Made by a program: the position numbers and the translations under genes
The notes under the pieces: generated by a model
Seen by the model: the letters and a program-made list of their open reading frames with translations, nothing else
Database searches by the model: none
What the model was told of the DNA's origin: nothing
Assembly (NCBI GenBank): GCA_903957405.1
Contig: CAJBPC010000570.1
Span: forward strand, 1-7,141
DNA length: 7,141 bases
Source of the DNA: an uncultured bacterium
GTDB taxonomy: Bacteria; Bacteroidota; Bacteroidia; Chitinophagales; Chitinophagaceae
Direction of reading: 5' to 3'
Shown here: piece by piece, positions 6,225 to 7,141 of the stretch
How positions within the stretch are numbered: the first letter of the stretch is position 1
Layout of the letters: the number at the start of each line of letters is the position of its first letter

Positions 6225-7141
6225 ATGAAAACACGTCCCCTAAAATACGCAACCCCACTGCTGGTTTTTGGATTATCCATCAACGCTTTTTTGCAGACAG
6301 GCTGGCAAATATTCCTCCCCCTGATATTGGTATGGATACTGATACCATTAGTGGAGCTGATCATGCCCCCGGATGAGAAAAACCTCTCCGCAGCGGAAGA
6401 AGAATTGGCAAAAGAAGACAGGGCTTACGACTTTTGGATCTACCTGATCGTACCGATGCAGTTCATCGCATTATTCCTATTCATCGACGGATTCAAACAA
6501 ACCAATCTGAGTGCCAGTGATATCATTGGCCGGATATCCGTGATGGGATTGCTATGCGGTTCCTTTGGCATCAACGTAGGTCACGAACTGGGCCATCGAA
6601 ATAAGAAATACGAACAGACAATGGCAAAAATGCTGCTGCTAACCTCGCTCTACATGCACTTCTTCATCGAGCACAACAAAGGGCACCATAAAAGAGTAAG
6701 TACTCCAGAAGACCCGAGCAGCGCACGTTTCAACGAACCGCTTTACCGATTTTACCTCCGAACGGTGGTCGGTGCGTACCGATCCGCATGGGAGATATCC
6801 TCTGCGGAACTGAAGAAAAAATCACTGCCATTCCTGCACTGGAAAAATGAAATGCTGATGTTCCAAGTGATTCAGCTGGCCTTTGTCACCGGCATCTTGC
6901 TTTTATTCGGATGGCTCACGACCCTCTACTTCCTGGCAGCGGCAGTCATGGGATTCCTGATGCTCGAAACCGTCAACTACATAGAACACTACGGCCTCCA
7001 AAGACGCAAAACCGGGCCATCCAGCTACGAAAGGGCATTGCCCATCCACAGCTGGAACAGCAACCATGTGCTGGGACGCATCGTACTCTTTGAACTTTCC
7101 CGACACAGTGACCATCACTATCTTGCCAGTCGGAAATACCA
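6225..7141 (+). CDS. alkB: AlkB-type membrane diiron alkane 1-monooxygenase (3' end outside window)
   Basis: AlkB enzymes hydroxylate the terminal methyl group of alkanes using O2 and electrons from rubredoxin, within the inner membrane. The frame is open from the ATG at 6225 to the window end, 305 residues; relatives have about 350-400, so a C-terminal piece is missing. All histidine motifs are present: HELGH (120-124), EHNKGHH (149-155), the AlkB-specific NYIEHYGL (251-258) and LSRHSDHH (291-298). These supply the nine histidines (120, 124, 150, 154, 155, 255, 294, 297, 298) expected to hold the two irons. NYxEHYGL separates it from ordinary fatty-acid desaturases. Hydrophobic spans at roughly 9-23, 28-46, 71-89, 102-118, 210-228 and 231-248 fit the six-helix plan. 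The start lies 6 bases after the OPT stop with no space for a promoter, so it is translated from the OPT transcript. No rubredoxin or rubredoxin reductase is visible here. Substrate range is not certain; related xylene-type hydroxylases share part of these motifs. Confidence 0.94.
   Translation, partial: MKTRPLKYATPLLVFGLSINAFLQTGWQIFLPLILVWILIPLVELIMPPDEKNLSAAEEELAKEDRAYDFWIYLIVPMQFIALFLFIDGFKQTNLSASDIIGRISVMGLLCGSFGINVGHELGHRNKKYEQTMAKMLLLTSLYMHFFIEHNKGHHKRVSTPEDPSSARFNEPLYRFYLRTVVGAYRSAWEISSAELKKKSLPFLHWKNEMLMFQVIQLAFVTGILLLFGWLTTLYFLAAAVMGFLMLETVNYIEHYGLQRRKTGPSSYERALPIHSWNSNHVLGRIVLFELSRHSDHHYLASRKY

Noticed and set aside
6225..7141. Reading the last gene as a fatty-acid desaturase
   Set aside because: The spacing HELGH, EHNKGHH, NYIEHYGL, LSRHSDHH is that of AlkB hydroxylases; desaturases lack NYxEHYGL.

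Overview
The window looks like a chromosomal stretch from a member of the Bacteroidota. Three things point there: none of the five genes has an AGGAGG-type ribosome binding site (the bases before each start are mostly A/C-rich); two intergenic regions carry matches to the Bacteroidota-type promoter (TTG about 19 bases from TAnnTTTG); and the protein sequences read like Bacteroidota versions of their families. Coding DNA is moderately GC-rich (about half by eye) and the purD-mreB gap is AT-rich. I cannot place it below phylum.

Layout: positions 1-2181 are read on the minus strand, with purD (purine synthesis, 2181 to 901) followed after a 251-base gap by the 5' two thirds of mreB (649 to 1, cut by the window edge). 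A 200-base divergent intergenic region (2182-2381) holds a likely purD promoter, a strong leader hairpin and a small tandem repeat. From 2382 on, genes are on the plus strand: a POT/PTR-family proton-coupled peptide transporter (2382-4085), an intrinsic terminator, an OPT-family transporter (4170-6218), and, only 6 bases later, an AlkB-type membrane diiron alkane/fatty-chain monooxygenase (6225 to beyond the right edge).

How they fit together: purD and mreB are housekeeping genes, each probably with its own promoter. The POT gene is probably its own transcription unit, closed by the terminator. The OPT gene and alkB almost certainly share a transcript. Two peptide-transporter families in tandem suggest a scavenger of peptides; the coupling of an OPT carrier to an alkane hydroxylase is the least ordinary part of the window. 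I saw no CRISPR array, insertion sequence, tRNA, rRNA, prophage or defence-like gene, and nothing that amounts to a wholly undescribed system. The most interesting items are the OPT-alkB pairing and the structured purD leader.
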